Of a stretch of 20,109 bases of DNA, positions 1 through 8,145 are shown one piece after another; the stretch's first letter is position 1; the number at the start of each line of letters is the position of its first letter. Under the pieces are notes generated by a model, which had not been told where the DNA came from, searched no databases, and was given only the letters and a program-made list of their open reading frames with translations. A program made the position numbers and the translations under genes. The stretch comes from a virus. Location of the stretch: IMG/VR virus record IMGVR_UViG_3300021085_000289, positions 1 through 20,109 of that record; one strand, 5' to 3'.

Positions 1-1923
1 CAAGACACAGATTTTGCTGGAGAAGGATTTGTAAACGCAGTAGACGAAGAACAAGGATTTGTTGCTGTACCCGAAGTGAAAAAAGAAGCAGCGCCGGCTT
101 ATAGTAATTTAGAAAATATAGGACAATCAAACTGGATGAGTACTGTTGACAGTCCTGCATATCGTTGGACATTATATGTAGTTAACGATAGAGTGTGGGA
201 AGATGTAACTAAATTGTACGGAAGTGATTCAGCAGTTACAAATAAAAATGAAGCTATGATAATTGCAAAAACAGGTGTAACTACAGAATTTTCTTTAGAT
301 AACTTTGTAACAGTAGCAACAGTTACGCCAGGACAACAACACGGTAATACGACACCAGGCATAATGCAATTTGATATTTTTGAAAATCTAGGGTTTACAT
401 TTTTAGATAGAGTATTAAAAGCAGGTATTAATATTGGAAAGCCTGGAAATCTGTATGCTCAAAATTATGTATTAAAATTAGAATTTATAGGCAGAAACCC
501 TGCTACAGGATTTAGTGTTACTAATCCAAGTGTATTCTTTTATAGAATAAAAATAAACCAAATAAGAAGTACAACAGGTCCAGAGGGAACTAGATATAAT
601 GTTATTGGCTGGTCATTAAATAAACATTCACAATTAGAAGCACAGACATCGAGTGCATTGACAGTTAAAAATGTAACTACTGCACAATCGTTTATTGACG
701 GCTTACAAGAAAGTTGGAACAACTCAATGATTGAGGCAATGCCGGGTGGCAAAGATGCATATGCATCAGGTATGGTAGTTCCGTATAAACAAGTAAAGAT
801 AAAGTTTGATCCAAGTGCTACTATTAAAAATGACCCTATACCAGGTATTAATAATTTTGTATTGCCTATTGCAGAAATGGGAGCAGGAGCAAATACACAA
901 ACATCAGGTGGACAAGATGGAAACAAAGATGATCCAAAAAATAAAGATATTCCAATTGGTCCAGACACAAACATATCAAACTATATAGTAGAATACATTA
1001 ATAAAAATTGTCTTACTTGGGTAGAGTATCGTAAAAAAGCACAGGAACTAGGAGTAACTTATTCTTTAAGTGTTGGGCTTGAAACTACATATCCTATAGT
1101 AAATAGCACAATGGCATATGCTTATAACAGAGCACCGGAATTAATTACATTTACAATTAAGGTATCGAGAAATGAAACTACACCTCCTACGGATTTAAAA
1201 GTACACAATGATAATTTTGATAGTGCAGCTTACCAAAATGCAAAAATAAAAAGATTGCCTATTGAAAAAAGTTATTCGTTTCTTTACTCTGGATTAAACA
1301 CAGAAGTAATAACTTATCAAATTGATATAGAAAATTTATATTTTATGATTAACCAACCAGCTGGTGGATTATATTCAGATGCAAATTTAGAAACATATGC
1401 ACCAAGTGTTCCAAATAAAATCACTTCACCATATGTAGAAGATATTGAACTAGGTGATTCTAAATCATACGGTAATACTGTAAAAGGTACAGTAGCATAT
1501 GTTGGAACAGATGAACAACAGATTGGTGCTACAGTGCAAAGTGATGCAGTACAAGTAAACTTAGCCTCTAAGATGTCCAAGCGAGACATTGATGCATATA
1601 ACTTTAGTATGGAAATCAAAGGAGATCCGTATTGGATGGGTAATATGATGGTAGACATACAAGGGAATGGAACGCTTAAAGTTCCAGATTATGATACAAG
1701 AGATGCTCTAATAACTTTTTTACAATATCAACCAAGTAATAATTTATTAACAACAGAAACAAAAGGCCCAGTTGATTATGTATCATCTGGTGTTTACAAA
1801 TTAAATAAAATTGAAAGCAGATTCCAAGGAGGCAGATTTACACAGACATTGTCTGGTTATAAAGATCCTACTTCGAATATTGTTCATATATTAAATCAAA
1901 TAGAAAAACTAACTAGGAGTTAA
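1..1923 (+). CDS. Large virion structural protein, probable gp27-like baseplate hub subunit (5' partial)
   Basis: The reading frame is open from base 1, so the gene starts upstream. The GTG at 76 is an internal codon, not a convincing start, because the same frame continues unbroken before it. The 640 residues in the window show no signal peptide and no membrane segment. The C-terminal stretch around codons 595-624 (SGVYKLNKIESRF, then GGRFTQTLSGYKDP) resembles the end of phage tail hub and late-control proteins, where a Y-x-V-x-x-V...F-x-Q-x-L pattern recurs. The gene directly precedes the gp5-like spike, which is where a hub protein that binds gp5 would be expected. It is longer than T4 gp27 (391 residues), so it may carry extra domains or be a marine-phage-specific structural protein. 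The hub assignment rests on the C-terminal motif and gene order and is an inference. That it is a virion protein is safer. Confidence 0.6.
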   Translation, partial: QDTDFAGEGFVNAVDEEQGFVAVPEVKKEAAPAYSNLENIGQSNWMSTVDSPAYRWTLYVVNDRVWEDVTKLYGSDSAVTNKNEAMIIAKTGVTTEFSLDNFVTVATVTPGQQHGNTTPGIMQFDIFENLGFTFLDRVLKAGINIGKPGNLYAQNYVLKLEFIGRNPATGFSVTNPSVFFYRIKINQIRSTTGPEGTRYNVIGWSLNKHSQLEAQTSSALTVKNVTTAQSFIDGLQESWNNSMIEAMPGGKDAYASGMVVPYKQVKIKFDPSATIKNDPIPGINNFVLPIAEMGAGANTQTSGGQDGNKDDPKNKDIPIGPDTNISNYIVEYINKNCLTWVEYRKKAQELGVTYSLSVGLETTYPIVNSTMAYAYNRAPELITFTIKVSRNETTPPTDLKVHNDNFDSAAYQNAKIKRLPIEKSYSFLYSGLNTEVITYQIDIENLYFMINQPAGGLYSDANLETYAPSVPNKITSPYVEDIELGDSKSYGNTVKGTVAYVGTDEQQIGATVQSDAVQVNLASKMSKRDIDAYNFSMEIKGDPYWMGNMMVDIQGNGTLKVPDYDTRDALITFLQYQPSNNLLTTETKGPVDYVSSGVYKLNKIESRFQGGRFTQTLSGYKDPTSNIVHILNQIEKLTRS

Positions 1924-1924
1924 A

Positions 1925-3127
1925 ATGTCAGTATTAAAAAAAGATGGAATAGAAGTTTCAAAAAGAGTAGGACCCAACAGTGTTGTTGGTATTAATAATA
2001 TTCAAGGAACTTATATCGGCGAAGTTATTGACAATGTTGATAGCTTATACACAGGCAGAATAACAGTACGCATAAACGATTTTCAAAGCCAAGATGCAGA
2101 ACATATTTGTTTACTAGCATTGCCATTTGGCGGACATACTAAAATTAAAGACAGTGGTGATGACAAAACCAAAGAAGCACAAGCTCCAATAAGTTATGGA
2201 ATGTGGCCACAACCTCCGGAAATAGGAACCAATGTTGTTGTAGTTTTCACTGGTAGTTTAGAGCAAGGCATTGTTATGGGTTCGTTAGTCTCAAAAGACA
2301 ATAACTCTATGATGGGCGGTAGAGCAAGTGGACAAGCATATGTAAATGGTGAAACTGAACTAGCACCAACAGTTGAAAAAAATCCATACGACACAGATGA
2401 TGATGACACTAAACCACTTGACGAATACTTCCAATCAGTATTAAATCAGCAAGGACTAAGTCTTGACTATGTTAGAGGACACAGTAAGAGTGGAGCAAGA
2501 AGAGAATCACCTAGTAAGGTATTCGGAATTACAACACGCCAAGGACATGTATTATCAATGGACGATGGCGATGATGAAGAAGCTAGTAAAAATATTAGAT
2601 TGAGAACTAGAAGTGGCGCTCAAATTTTAATGGACGACAGTAATGGATTTATTTTTGTCACCACACAAACCGGTGACGCATGGATAGAAATGAACAATGT
2701 AGGACAAATTGATGTTTACAGTAAGGCAGGCATAAACATGCACACTGAAGGCGACTATAATGTACATGCTAAAGGTAGCATTAATATGCAAGCCGAGGTA
2801 GGAGTAAATATTAAAAGTACAGGTGGAGATGGAATTAAGTTAGAAACAAAAGTTGCAGGCATAGATGTTTATAGTGCATTAGATATAAAAATGCAATCGC
2901 CAAATAATTATCATCTAAAAGTAGACGGCAATGTAATAATGAAGGGCGGCAAGATAGACATGAATGGTCCAGAACCAGAAGAAGCTACAAAGATTACAAT
3001 ACAAAATCAGGAATCAAATGATAATGTAAAAACTAGTATAGCCAGTAGAGTACCAGAACACCATCCGTGGAAAGGTGTTGATGGACTTGACCCAACATAT
3101 AAAACGCAAAAAGGAAGAATATTATAA
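1925..3127 (+). CDS. 5: gp5-like baseplate hub spike (OB fold plus beta-helix)
   Basis: This is the central tail spike, related to T4 gp5 and VgrG, which pierces the outer membrane on contraction. Residues 28-122 look like the OB fold (GTYIGEVIDN, GRITVRINDF, YGMWPQPPEIG, then VVVVFTGSLEQGIVMGSLV). An acidic linker follows (DTDDDDTKP at 156-164). Residues 196-350 form a strand-repeat region of alternating short hydrophobic beta strands (IRLRTRSGAQILM, IDVYSKAGINMHTEG, INMQAEVGVNIKS), typical of the triple-stranded beta-helix. The C-terminus carries SRVPEHHPWKG, a short tail motif of a kind I associate with phage hub proteins. At 400 residues it is shorter than T4 gp5 (575), because the lysozyme domain that T4 has between OB fold and helix is missing. 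A lysozyme-fold gene lies immediately downstream instead. The start at 1925 has AGGAG at 1915-1919 with a 5-base spacer, and the gene follows the upstream stop by one base. Confidence 0.88.
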   Translation: MSVLKKDGIEVSKRVGPNSVVGINNIQGTYIGEVIDNVDSLYTGRITVRINDFQSQDAEHICLLALPFGGHTKIKDSGDDKTKEAQAPISYGMWPQPPEIGTNVVVVFTGSLEQGIVMGSLVSKDNNSMMGGRASGQAYVNGETELAPTVEKNPYDTDDDDTKPLDEYFQSVLNQQGLSLDYVRGHSKSGARRESPSKVFGITTRQGHVLSMDDGDDEEASKNIRLRTRSGAQILMDDSNGFIFVTTQTGDAWIEMNNVGQIDVYSKAGINMHTEGDYNVHAKGSINMQAEVGVNIKSTGGDGIKLETKVAGIDVYSALDIKMQSPNNYHLKVDGNVIMKGGKIDMNGPEPEEATKITIQNQESNDNVKTSIASRVPEHHPWKGVDGLDPTYKTQKGRIL

Positions 3128-3834
3128 TGCCATCGTTTAAGTTAAAAGCAGTTGTAGATAGCAGTAATTTAATTGACTATGGACTATTCACTGTAATAGA
3201 TAGTTCAGCAGTGAATACATTAATAGATCTCAAAACCTTAGAAGCAAGTGATAAATTAATTAATATTAAAATTAGAAACACTAAATGGCTAGGTTATGCA
3301 AAAGGTTCTGTTATTGGATACAAAACAACTACACAATTAACAGGTGACGGATTAACAGAAGCCGCTGCTTATACACTATGGATTGAAAAATTCAAAGACA
3401 AGGAAAGAGCATTTAAACGACAATTTCCATTGGAACAATTATCACAAGCACAATATGATGCTATGTTAGGACTTTATATAGATACTGGAACATTTCATAA
3501 AGTGGGATCAGATTCTAGACAATTTGATATATTGGAATATATACAAGATAGAAAATGGGAGTATGTGGCTACTGCACTAACATTAAATACATTAAACAGA
3601 AGAGACAGACAATCAGAAGCAAAGTTGCTTATGCTAGGTGACTATGGGATGTACAAAGATAGAAGTTATATCAAAGAAGAAGGTTTGCAAACTATGTTAA
3701 AAGAATATGTGTCGTCGCAATTAAACGATATACAAAAAAAGCAAGCAGAATATGTTTACTACGCAGAAACAAAAAGGTTTCTACCAAATATGATTGAGAG
3801 CAGGAAAAGAATTCTTGCAAATCTACTCAGTTAA
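3127..3834 (+). CDS. Free-standing GH24 lysozyme-fold protein, possibly catalytically inactive
   Basis: Residues 42-173 follow the T4 lysozyme layout. VIGYK (62-66) sits where family members have TIGYG. GLTEAAAYTLW (75-85) matches the T-x-x-E-A segment. LSQAQYDAMLGLYIDTGTF (105-123) matches the L-s-x-x-Q-x-D-A-L...N-x-G helix. LEYIQDRKWEYVATAL (136-151) parallels the T4 LQQKRWDEAAVNL stretch. RRDRQSEAKLLMLGDY (158-173) matches the family's RR-x-x-E-x-x-L-x-x-x-G-D-Y. By my alignment the catalytic positions T4 E11, D20 and T26 fall on D42, N51 and V62, so muramidase activity is doubtful, although the N-terminal alignment is loose. A C-terminal extension (174-235) is rich in charged residues. 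The ATG overlaps the gp5 stop (TAATG) and has AAGGAAG at 3111-3117, so it should be co-translated with the spike. It probably replaces the lysozyme domain that is built into T4 gp5. The alternative is a purely structural hub cap. Confidence 0.7.
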   Translation: MPSFKLKAVVDSSNLIDYGLFTVIDSSAVNTLIDLKTLEASDKLINIKIRNTKWLGYAKGSVIGYKTTTQLTGDGLTEAAAYTLWIEKFKDKERAFKRQFPLEQLSQAQYDAMLGLYIDTGTFHKVGSDSRQFDILEYIQDRKWEYVATALTLNTLNRRDRQSEAKLLMLGDYGMYKDRSYIKEEGLQTMLKEYVSSQLNDIQKKQAEYVYYAETKRFLPNMIESRKRILANLLS

Positions 3835-3841
3835 CTCACCA

Positions 3842-3849
3842 CATAAATA
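3842..3849 (+). promoter_or_regulatory. T4-type late promoter (-10 element) before the HNH gene
   Basis: CATAAATA differs from the T4 late consensus TATAAATA at one base. It lies in the 49-base gap after the lysozyme-fold gene, with the start expected about six bases further on. That places transcription between this gap and the TTG start at 3884, giving a leader of roughly 30 bases that includes the ribosome binding site. Confidence 0.55.
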
Positions 3850-3869
3850 TTTAAATACTAATATAATAC

Positions 3870-3875
3870 AAGGAA
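3870..3875 (+). promoter_or_regulatory. Ribosome binding site that decides the HNH start
   Basis: AAGGAA lies eight bases before the TTG at 3884. No such site fits the earlier in-frame ATG at 3794, which lies inside the upstream gene. This supports the short, TTG-initiated form. Confidence 0.65.
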
Positions 3876-3883
3876 TTTTTATC

Positions 3884-4438
3884 TTGAATAAAAGCGTTTT
3901 ACTACTTAATGCTGATGGGCAACCATTATCACAGATGCCACTTAGCACAGTCAGTTGGCAAGATGCAATCAAGGCCATGTGGTCACAAAAAGTACATGTA
4001 ATTAAAAATTATGATGATGAGTTTCTCCGGTCACCAACAGTAACTATTCCATACCCAAGCATTATTATGCTTAACACTTATCACAAACAACCCTCCAAAG
4101 CAAAATTCACTCGTAGAAATTTATATGTCAGAGACAAATACTGTTGCCAATACTGTGGCGATAGGTTTGCTTATGCTGACTTAACAATTGATCATGTTAT
4201 TCCAAAGTCAAAAGGTGGAAGACTAACATGGGAAAACAGTGTTACTGCTTGTGGTCCGTGCAATGTAAAGAAAGGCGATAGCTTATATCCTTTACCTATG
4301 CAACGACCAACACACCCTTCGTGGTACCAAATAAACTATGCTTACCAGCATCATACACTCACAATACCAGACGCAGCCTGGAGCAAATACATACATTGGC
4401 AGGAAGATAAACTAATTGTTGAATCTTTATCTACATAG
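3884..4438 (+). CDS. HNH endonuclease
   Basis: The 184-residue product has a complete HNH (beta-beta-alpha metal) nuclease site. C88-x2-C91 and C123-x2-C126 form the structural zinc site. DH at 103-104 gives the catalytic histidine, and N118 (WEN) and N127 supply the remaining motif positions. The N-terminus (VLLLNADGQPLSQMPLSTVSWQDAI) and FTRRNLYVRDKYCCQYCG match a family of stand-alone HNH proteins of about this size in bacteria and marine phages. I chose the TTG at 3884 because family homology begins there and because AAGGAA precedes it. The ATG at 3794 would add 30 residues with no family likeness and would overlap the lysozyme-fold gene. The gene sits between the spike and gp25 with its own late promoter. 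It could be a homing-type gene inserted in the structural block, or a nuclease with a role in DNA processing. The sequence does not decide between these. Confidence 0.88.
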   Translation: MNKSVLLLNADGQPLSQMPLSTVSWQDAIKAMWSQKVHVIKNYDDEFLRSPTVTIPYPSIIMLNTYHKQPSKAKFTRRNLYVRDKYCCQYCGDRFAYADLTIDHVIPKSKGGRLTWENSVTACGPCNVKKGDSLYPLPMQRPTHPSWYQINYAYQHHTLTIPDAAWSKYIHWQEDKLIVESLST

Positions 4439-4449
4439 TTAATCATTTG

Positions 4450-4457
4450 CATAAATA
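4450..4457 (+). promoter_or_regulatory. T4-type late promoter (-10 element) before gp25
   Basis: CATAAATA lies only five bases before the gp25 ATG at 4463. With normal T4 late spacing, transcription would begin at or very near that ATG. It should drive gp25, gp6 and the giant gene, which follow with gaps of only one or two bases. Confidence 0.55.
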
Positions 4458-4462
4458 GTTGT

Positions 4463-4845
4463 ATGAGCAATATATTTGGATACACAACAGTCAATCAATC
4501 ATATACTAGTAAAACGCTTTCTGGCCTTGAATTGGCAAAGCAGGATCTATTAATCATTTTAAAATTCGCAAAGGCGAGAAATGGACTGACCCTGAATTTG
4601 GAAGTAACTTAGAACTATATGTGTTTGATCCATTAGATCAGCAAACACAAGATGCTATTGAAGAAGAAGTCAATGCAATAATAAATTACGATCCTAGATT
4701 CGAAGTAAACGATTCAGATATAAGAGTTGTACACGACACACATTCGGTAACAGTTAATGTAAAACTAACTTACTTACCAGAAACAACTGCAACAGAGTTG
4801 CAGATTAAATTCGACAAAGAATTTATAGAAAACGCAGAGTTTTAA
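4463..4845 (+). pseudogene. 25: gp25 baseplate wedge protein, interrupted by a single-base frameshift
   Basis: gp25 is the wedge protein that carries the sheath-initiation fold. The 5' part reads from ATG 4463 (MSNIFGYTTVNQSY ... LELAKQDLL) and would stop at TAG 4610-4612 after 49 codons. The rest is in the next frame (HFKIRKGEKWTDPEFGSNL, then YVFDPLDQQTQDAIEEE, INYDPRFEV) up to the TAA at 4843-4845. Inserting one A in the AA run at 4552-4553 restores AKQDLLNHFKIRKGEKW and gives an intact protein of 127 residues, against 132 in T4. The INYDPRF segment matches the family's conserved Y-x-P-R. No Shine-Dalgarno is evident before 4463. Because gp25 is essential in T4-like phages, a sequencing or assembly deletion is the likeliest cause. 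A real mutation or a recoding event is less likely. The GTG at 4621 is not a credible start, since conserved codons of the same frame precede it. Confidence 0.85.
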
Positions 4846-4847
4846 TT

Positions 4848-7800
4848 ATGGCACAGAAATCAAGACAAAATAAACTATTTGCGGCAGAGGACTTTACAGT
4901 AATCTATGAATCATACATCAATGCAAACTTTCAAGCATTTGACTTTGATACTATTAGAACTGCAATGGTTGACTATGTACGCAACAATTACCCAGAGAAC
5001 TACAATGACTGGGTTGAATCAGCTGAATTTGTATCACTACTAGATGTAGTTGCACAGTTTGGACACAACTTAGCATATCGAGTAGATATGAATGCAAGGA
5101 ATAACTTTTTAAGTACTTCCCAAAAACAAGAAAGTGTTTACAAGCTAGCAGAATTTTTAGGTTACCAAGCAAGACGCAATGTGCCAGCGTACGGTGAGAT
5201 GAAAGTAATAGGTGTTAAAACAAACGAACCAGTTATAGGTAGTGCAGGTACTAGCTTAGGTGGTACCGAAATAAAATATGAAGTGTCAAACAATGTTAAC
5301 AACTTAGATGACTTTATTACTATAGTAAACTCTGTATTGCAAAATAGCAATCAATATGGTAGTCCAAAAAAGTCAGTAGTAATTAATAATATAAAAACAG
5401 AATTCTATGATATGAACAATACTCCAAACCAAATTAAATTTGATGTAAATGGTACTGTATCAGGAGCAAGTTCGAACTTCAATATCATAAGCAGTGACTA
5501 CGACAATAACTCAAGAACATTCACAGAAAAATCTCCAGACCCAGTTGGAAGTTTTGGTATTTACTTTAAACAAGACGGTAAAGGGATAACAAGTATTAAC
5601 ACTGGATTCTTCTTTGGTGTTAAACAAGGAACATTACAGTTTCAAGACTTTGTTGTTGACAACCCAATTGACAGTGCATCATTTGATATAACAAATGCAA
5701 ATGTTAATAATACAGATGTATGGGTACAAAATATTAACGAAACAGGAAATATTGCCAAAGAATGGAATAAGGTTCTAGATGTTAACAGTAATGTAGTTTA
5801 TAATAATTTAGCAACAGGTGAACGAGATATATTCAGTATTAAAACTAGAAAAGATAATAAAATATCAATTATGTTTCCTGATAGTACATTTGGTAACATT
5901 CCAAAAGATACTATTAGAGTATGGCACAGAACAAGTGCTAACAGTACATATGTACTAAGACCAGATGATTTAACAACTAAAAAAGTTCAAGTAAATTATA
6001 CAGGGTATGATGACAATACATATACTGCTGTGTTTACATTGCAACTTAAACAATCAATTGCAAACGCAAGTGCAAATGAAACAATGGATCAGATTAGAGA
6101 AAACGCACCAAAGAATTACGCTAGTCAAGACAGAATGATTACTGCACAAGACTACAATACAATGTTAGGTAATACCAGTGGTAGCATTTCAAAAATTAAA
6201 AGTATTAATAGAACATTTAGTGGACACAGTAGATATTCTAAATTCGGAGATCCCACAGGAACATACAGTAACTTATATATGGCAAACAACGATGGTGTAT
6301 TATATGCTACAGATAATTTAGTTAATTCTGCATCAACTACAACAGATAGTGCAAACGTTATATTCCAAAAATATATCAAAGATATTCTTGACAATGATGA
6401 ATTTGTAAACTTGTATTATAAAAAATATAGAAATTCATTTCTTGGGTTAGCACAAGAAACTATTGATGGAACTAGGCATATGGATAACGCAGACTATGTT
6501 AGTGAATCATCAATCTTTACTTGGAATAGTCCAAGTTCTACAGCTAGTGGTATCTTAACAGGCTATCTAACTTTAAGTAATAATATTGCTCGTGTAGGTG
6601 ATACTGCAAGTGGATACATAAAACATTTTAAACCGGGAGCATTAATTAAATTTGCACCAGCAACAACAACTGCAGGTGGGTTTGTTACAGGACAAAATTA
6701 TAAAATAAGAGCAACAGGTACAACTGATTTTACATTACTTGGTTCAGCTAATAATAATATTGGTACAATATTTACGGCAACAAGTGCTGGACTAGGTACT
6801 GGAACAGCTACTGCACAAAATTTCAAATGGGCAAAAGTAGTAGATATTAAAACATACGGCTTAGGCATTGAAGGTATAGGAGCACAAGCAGGTGCGCCTA
6901 CTGGCATAGTTTCTGATGGAACTGGTGCAATTGTATTAGATGCAAAAATTCCAGCAAACAGTACAATAGAAATTATATATCCTGCTCTTACTAGAAAATT
7001 TAGTACTCGAGAAAGAGACTTAGTTATTAATTATTTAACTGCAAAAAGATCATTCTCATTAGTATACAATTACAAAACAACAAGTTGGAACATTGATACA
7101 ACTCCTGATAATTGGGATGGTACTCAAGCATTTCCAGATGACTTTGGAATAAATGATAACAGTTGGTCAGTGTTTATTGATTATACTGGTTCAACATTTG
7201 ATATCTATCTAAGAACACAACGAATTAATTTTACAAGTTCAGCAGTAAAACTAGGAAACATTCAAAACGAAGTTGAGATTGGATCTTATACTAAAAAAGC
7301 TAAACGAGATATAATTACTGTACTAGGCGGATTTAGAACTGAGATTTTACCAGTTGGTTCGTTTTATGTATATGGGTTTGAAAACTCTGATTCTAACAAC
7401 TATAGATTAGCATTGATTGACGGGAATGCTGACAGTAGACCAGACAACCCAGATGTATACAGTGATATAGTTTTGCCAAGAGAAGATACTTTACTAACTA
7501 GTCCAAATCCATTAGTACGAGGCGAAGAGAATTTGCATTTTGAATGGGAACACATTGCAACAGACAACCAAGTTGTTGACCCTAGCTTTACAAACATTAT
7601 TGATGTTTTTGCTTTGTCAAAAACTTACGACACAGAATATAAAAATTATTTAAAAAGAACTGTAGCAGTAGAACCAGTACCGCCAACTAGTTACGAACTA
7701 GGAAGTCAATTTATCGGTATCAACGATAAGAAAGCAGTAAGTGATACTATTGTTTATAAACCAGTTAAGTACAAGCCATTGTTTGGTTCTTTATCAGAGC

Positions 7801-8144
7801 CACATCTTAGAGCTAGATTTAAAATAATTAAACTATACGGATCAAATATTACTGACAGTGATTTAAAATCAAAAACAGTAACAGCTATAGGTGAATTTTT
7901 TGAAACAAGTAATTGGGACTTTGGCGAAACATTTTACTTTACAGAATTATCTGCATATGTACATAAGCAACTAGCAGGTGTGCTAAGTAGTTTTGTTATT
8001 GTACCACAAAATGCAGGTAGTGTATTTGGTGACATGTTTGAATATGAACCAAACAGTGATGAACTACTTATACCAGATGTAGATGTAGGTGACATTGATA
8101 TTATTACTAATATCACAGACGCTAATATTAGAGCAGGATCATAA
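4848..8144 (+). CDS. 6: gp6 baseplate wedge protein, enlarged
   Basis: This is the main wedge protein, which forms the ring around the hub and binds gp25 (T4 gp6 and P2 gpJ family). The N-terminal third carries the conserved features: FDFDTIRTAMVDYVRNNYPENYNDW near residues 33-57, then FVSLLDVVAQFGHNLAYRVDMNARNNFL and VYKLAEFLGYQARRNVPAYG. At about residues 412-445, NAPKNYASQDRMITAQDYNTML is the typical wedge/gpJ-like A-P-x-x-x-x-x-x-R-x-V-T-x-x-D-Y segment. The C-terminus (about 985-1098) contains the beta-rich end with SNWDFGETFYFTELSAYVHK. At 1098 residues it is far longer than T4 gp6 (660). Part of the excess is a 45-residue cassette at 612-656 that recurs in the next gene. The ATG follows the gp25 stop by two bases. 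No strong Shine-Dalgarno is visible, so translational coupling to gp25 is likely. Confidence 0.9.
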   Translation: MAQKSRQNKLFAAEDFTVIYESYINANFQAFDFDTIRTAMVDYVRNNYPENYNDWVESAEFVSLLDVVAQFGHNLAYRVDMNARNNFLSTSQKQESVYKLAEFLGYQARRNVPAYGEMKVIGVKTNEPVIGSAGTSLGGTEIKYEVSNNVNNLDDFITIVNSVLQNSNQYGSPKKSVVINNIKTEFYDMNNTPNQIKFDVNGTVSGASSNFNIISSDYDNNSRTFTEKSPDPVGSFGIYFKQDGKGITSINTGFFFGVKQGTLQFQDFVVDNPIDSASFDITNANVNNTDVWVQNINETGNIAKEWNKVLDVNSNVVYNNLATGERDIFSIKTRKDNKISIMFPDSTFGNIPKDTIRVWHRTSANSTYVLRPDDLTTKKVQVNYTGYDDNTYTAVFTLQLKQSIANASANETMDQIRENAPKNYASQDRMITAQDYNTMLGNTSGSISKIKSINRTFSGHSRYSKFGDPTGTYSNLYMANNDGVLYATDNLVNSASTTTDSANVIFQKYIKDILDNDEFVNLYYKKYRNSFLGLAQETIDGTRHMDNADYVSESSIFTWNSPSSTASGILTGYLTLSNNIARVGDTASGYIKHFKPGALIKFAPATTTAGGFVTGQNYKIRATGTTDFTLLGSANNNIGTIFTATSAGLGTGTATAQNFKWAKVVDIKTYGLGIEGIGAQAGAPTGIVSDGTGAIVLDAKIPANSTIEIIYPALTRKFSTRERDLVINYLTAKRSFSLVYNYKTTSWNIDTTPDNWDGTQAFPDDFGINDNSWSVFIDYTGSTFDIYLRTQRINFTSSAVKLGNIQNEVEIGSYTKKAKRDIITVLGGFRTEILPVGSFYVYGFENSDSNNYRLALIDGNADSRPDNPDVYSDIVLPREDTLLTSPNPLVRGEENLHFEWEHIATDNQVVDPSFTNIIDVFALSKTYDTEYKNYLKRTVAVEPVPPTSYELGSQFIGINDKKAVSDTIVYKPVKYKPLFGSLSEPHLRARFKIIKLYGSNITDSDLKSKTVTAIGEFFETSNWDFGETFYFTELSAYVHKQLAGVLSSFVIVPQNAGSVFGDMFEYEPNSDELLIPDVDVGDIDIITNITDANIRAGS
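6681..6815 (+). repeat. Shuffled cassette, copy 1 (inside gp6)
   Basis: This encodes gp6 residues 612-656, with pattern T-G-x-x-Y-x-I...T-T-D-F-T-x-x-G-(S/A)-x-x-N-x-I-G-T-(I/V)-F-T-A-T...G-T. It interrupts a segment that otherwise runs from GALIKFAP to FKWAKVVDI, as an inserted cassette would. The same pattern occurs three times in the next gene. Confidence 0.8.
8135..8138 (+). promoter_or_regulatory. Ribosome binding site for the giant structural gene
   Basis: AGGA lies seven bases before the ATG at 8146 and inside the last codons of gp6. It supports 8146 as the start in preference to the in-frame ATG at 8089, which lies 56 bases inside gp6 and would add 19 residues. Confidence 0.65.
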
Positions 8145-8145
8145 T

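Noticed and set aside
76-78. GTG as the start of the first gene
   Set aside because: The frame is open back to base 1 without a stop, no ribosome binding site precedes the GTG, and the gene is best read as 5' partial.
540-974. Antisense open frames, for example 540-974 and 8538-9008 on the minus strand
   Set aside because: They mirror conserved genes on the plus strand, have hydrophobic low-complexity translations typical of antisense shadows, and lack start signals.
3794-3883. Longer ATG-initiated form of the HNH gene
   Set aside because: The extra 30 residues lie partly inside the lysozyme-fold gene, have no family likeness, and precede both the late promoter and the ribosome binding site.
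4544-4562. Programmed -1 frameshift in gp25
   Set aside because: The junction has no slippery heptamer and gp25 is not known to be recoded. A missing base explains it more simply, so it is kept only as an alternative.
4621-4845. A separate 74-residue gene starting at GTG 4621
   Set aside because: Conserved gp25 codons of the same frame lie directly upstream (KIRKGEKWTDPEFGSNL), so this is only the 3' part of the frame-broken gp25.
3884-4845. Intron or intein splitting gp25, given the nearby HNH gene
   Set aside because: The frame break involves one base and no intervening sequence, and the HNH gene lies wholly upstream of gp25.
8089-8145. Earlier ATG start for the giant gene
   Set aside because: It would overlap gp6 by 56 bases and lacks a good ribosome binding site. 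The ATG at 8146 has AGGA at the right distance and begins at the homologous N-terminus.
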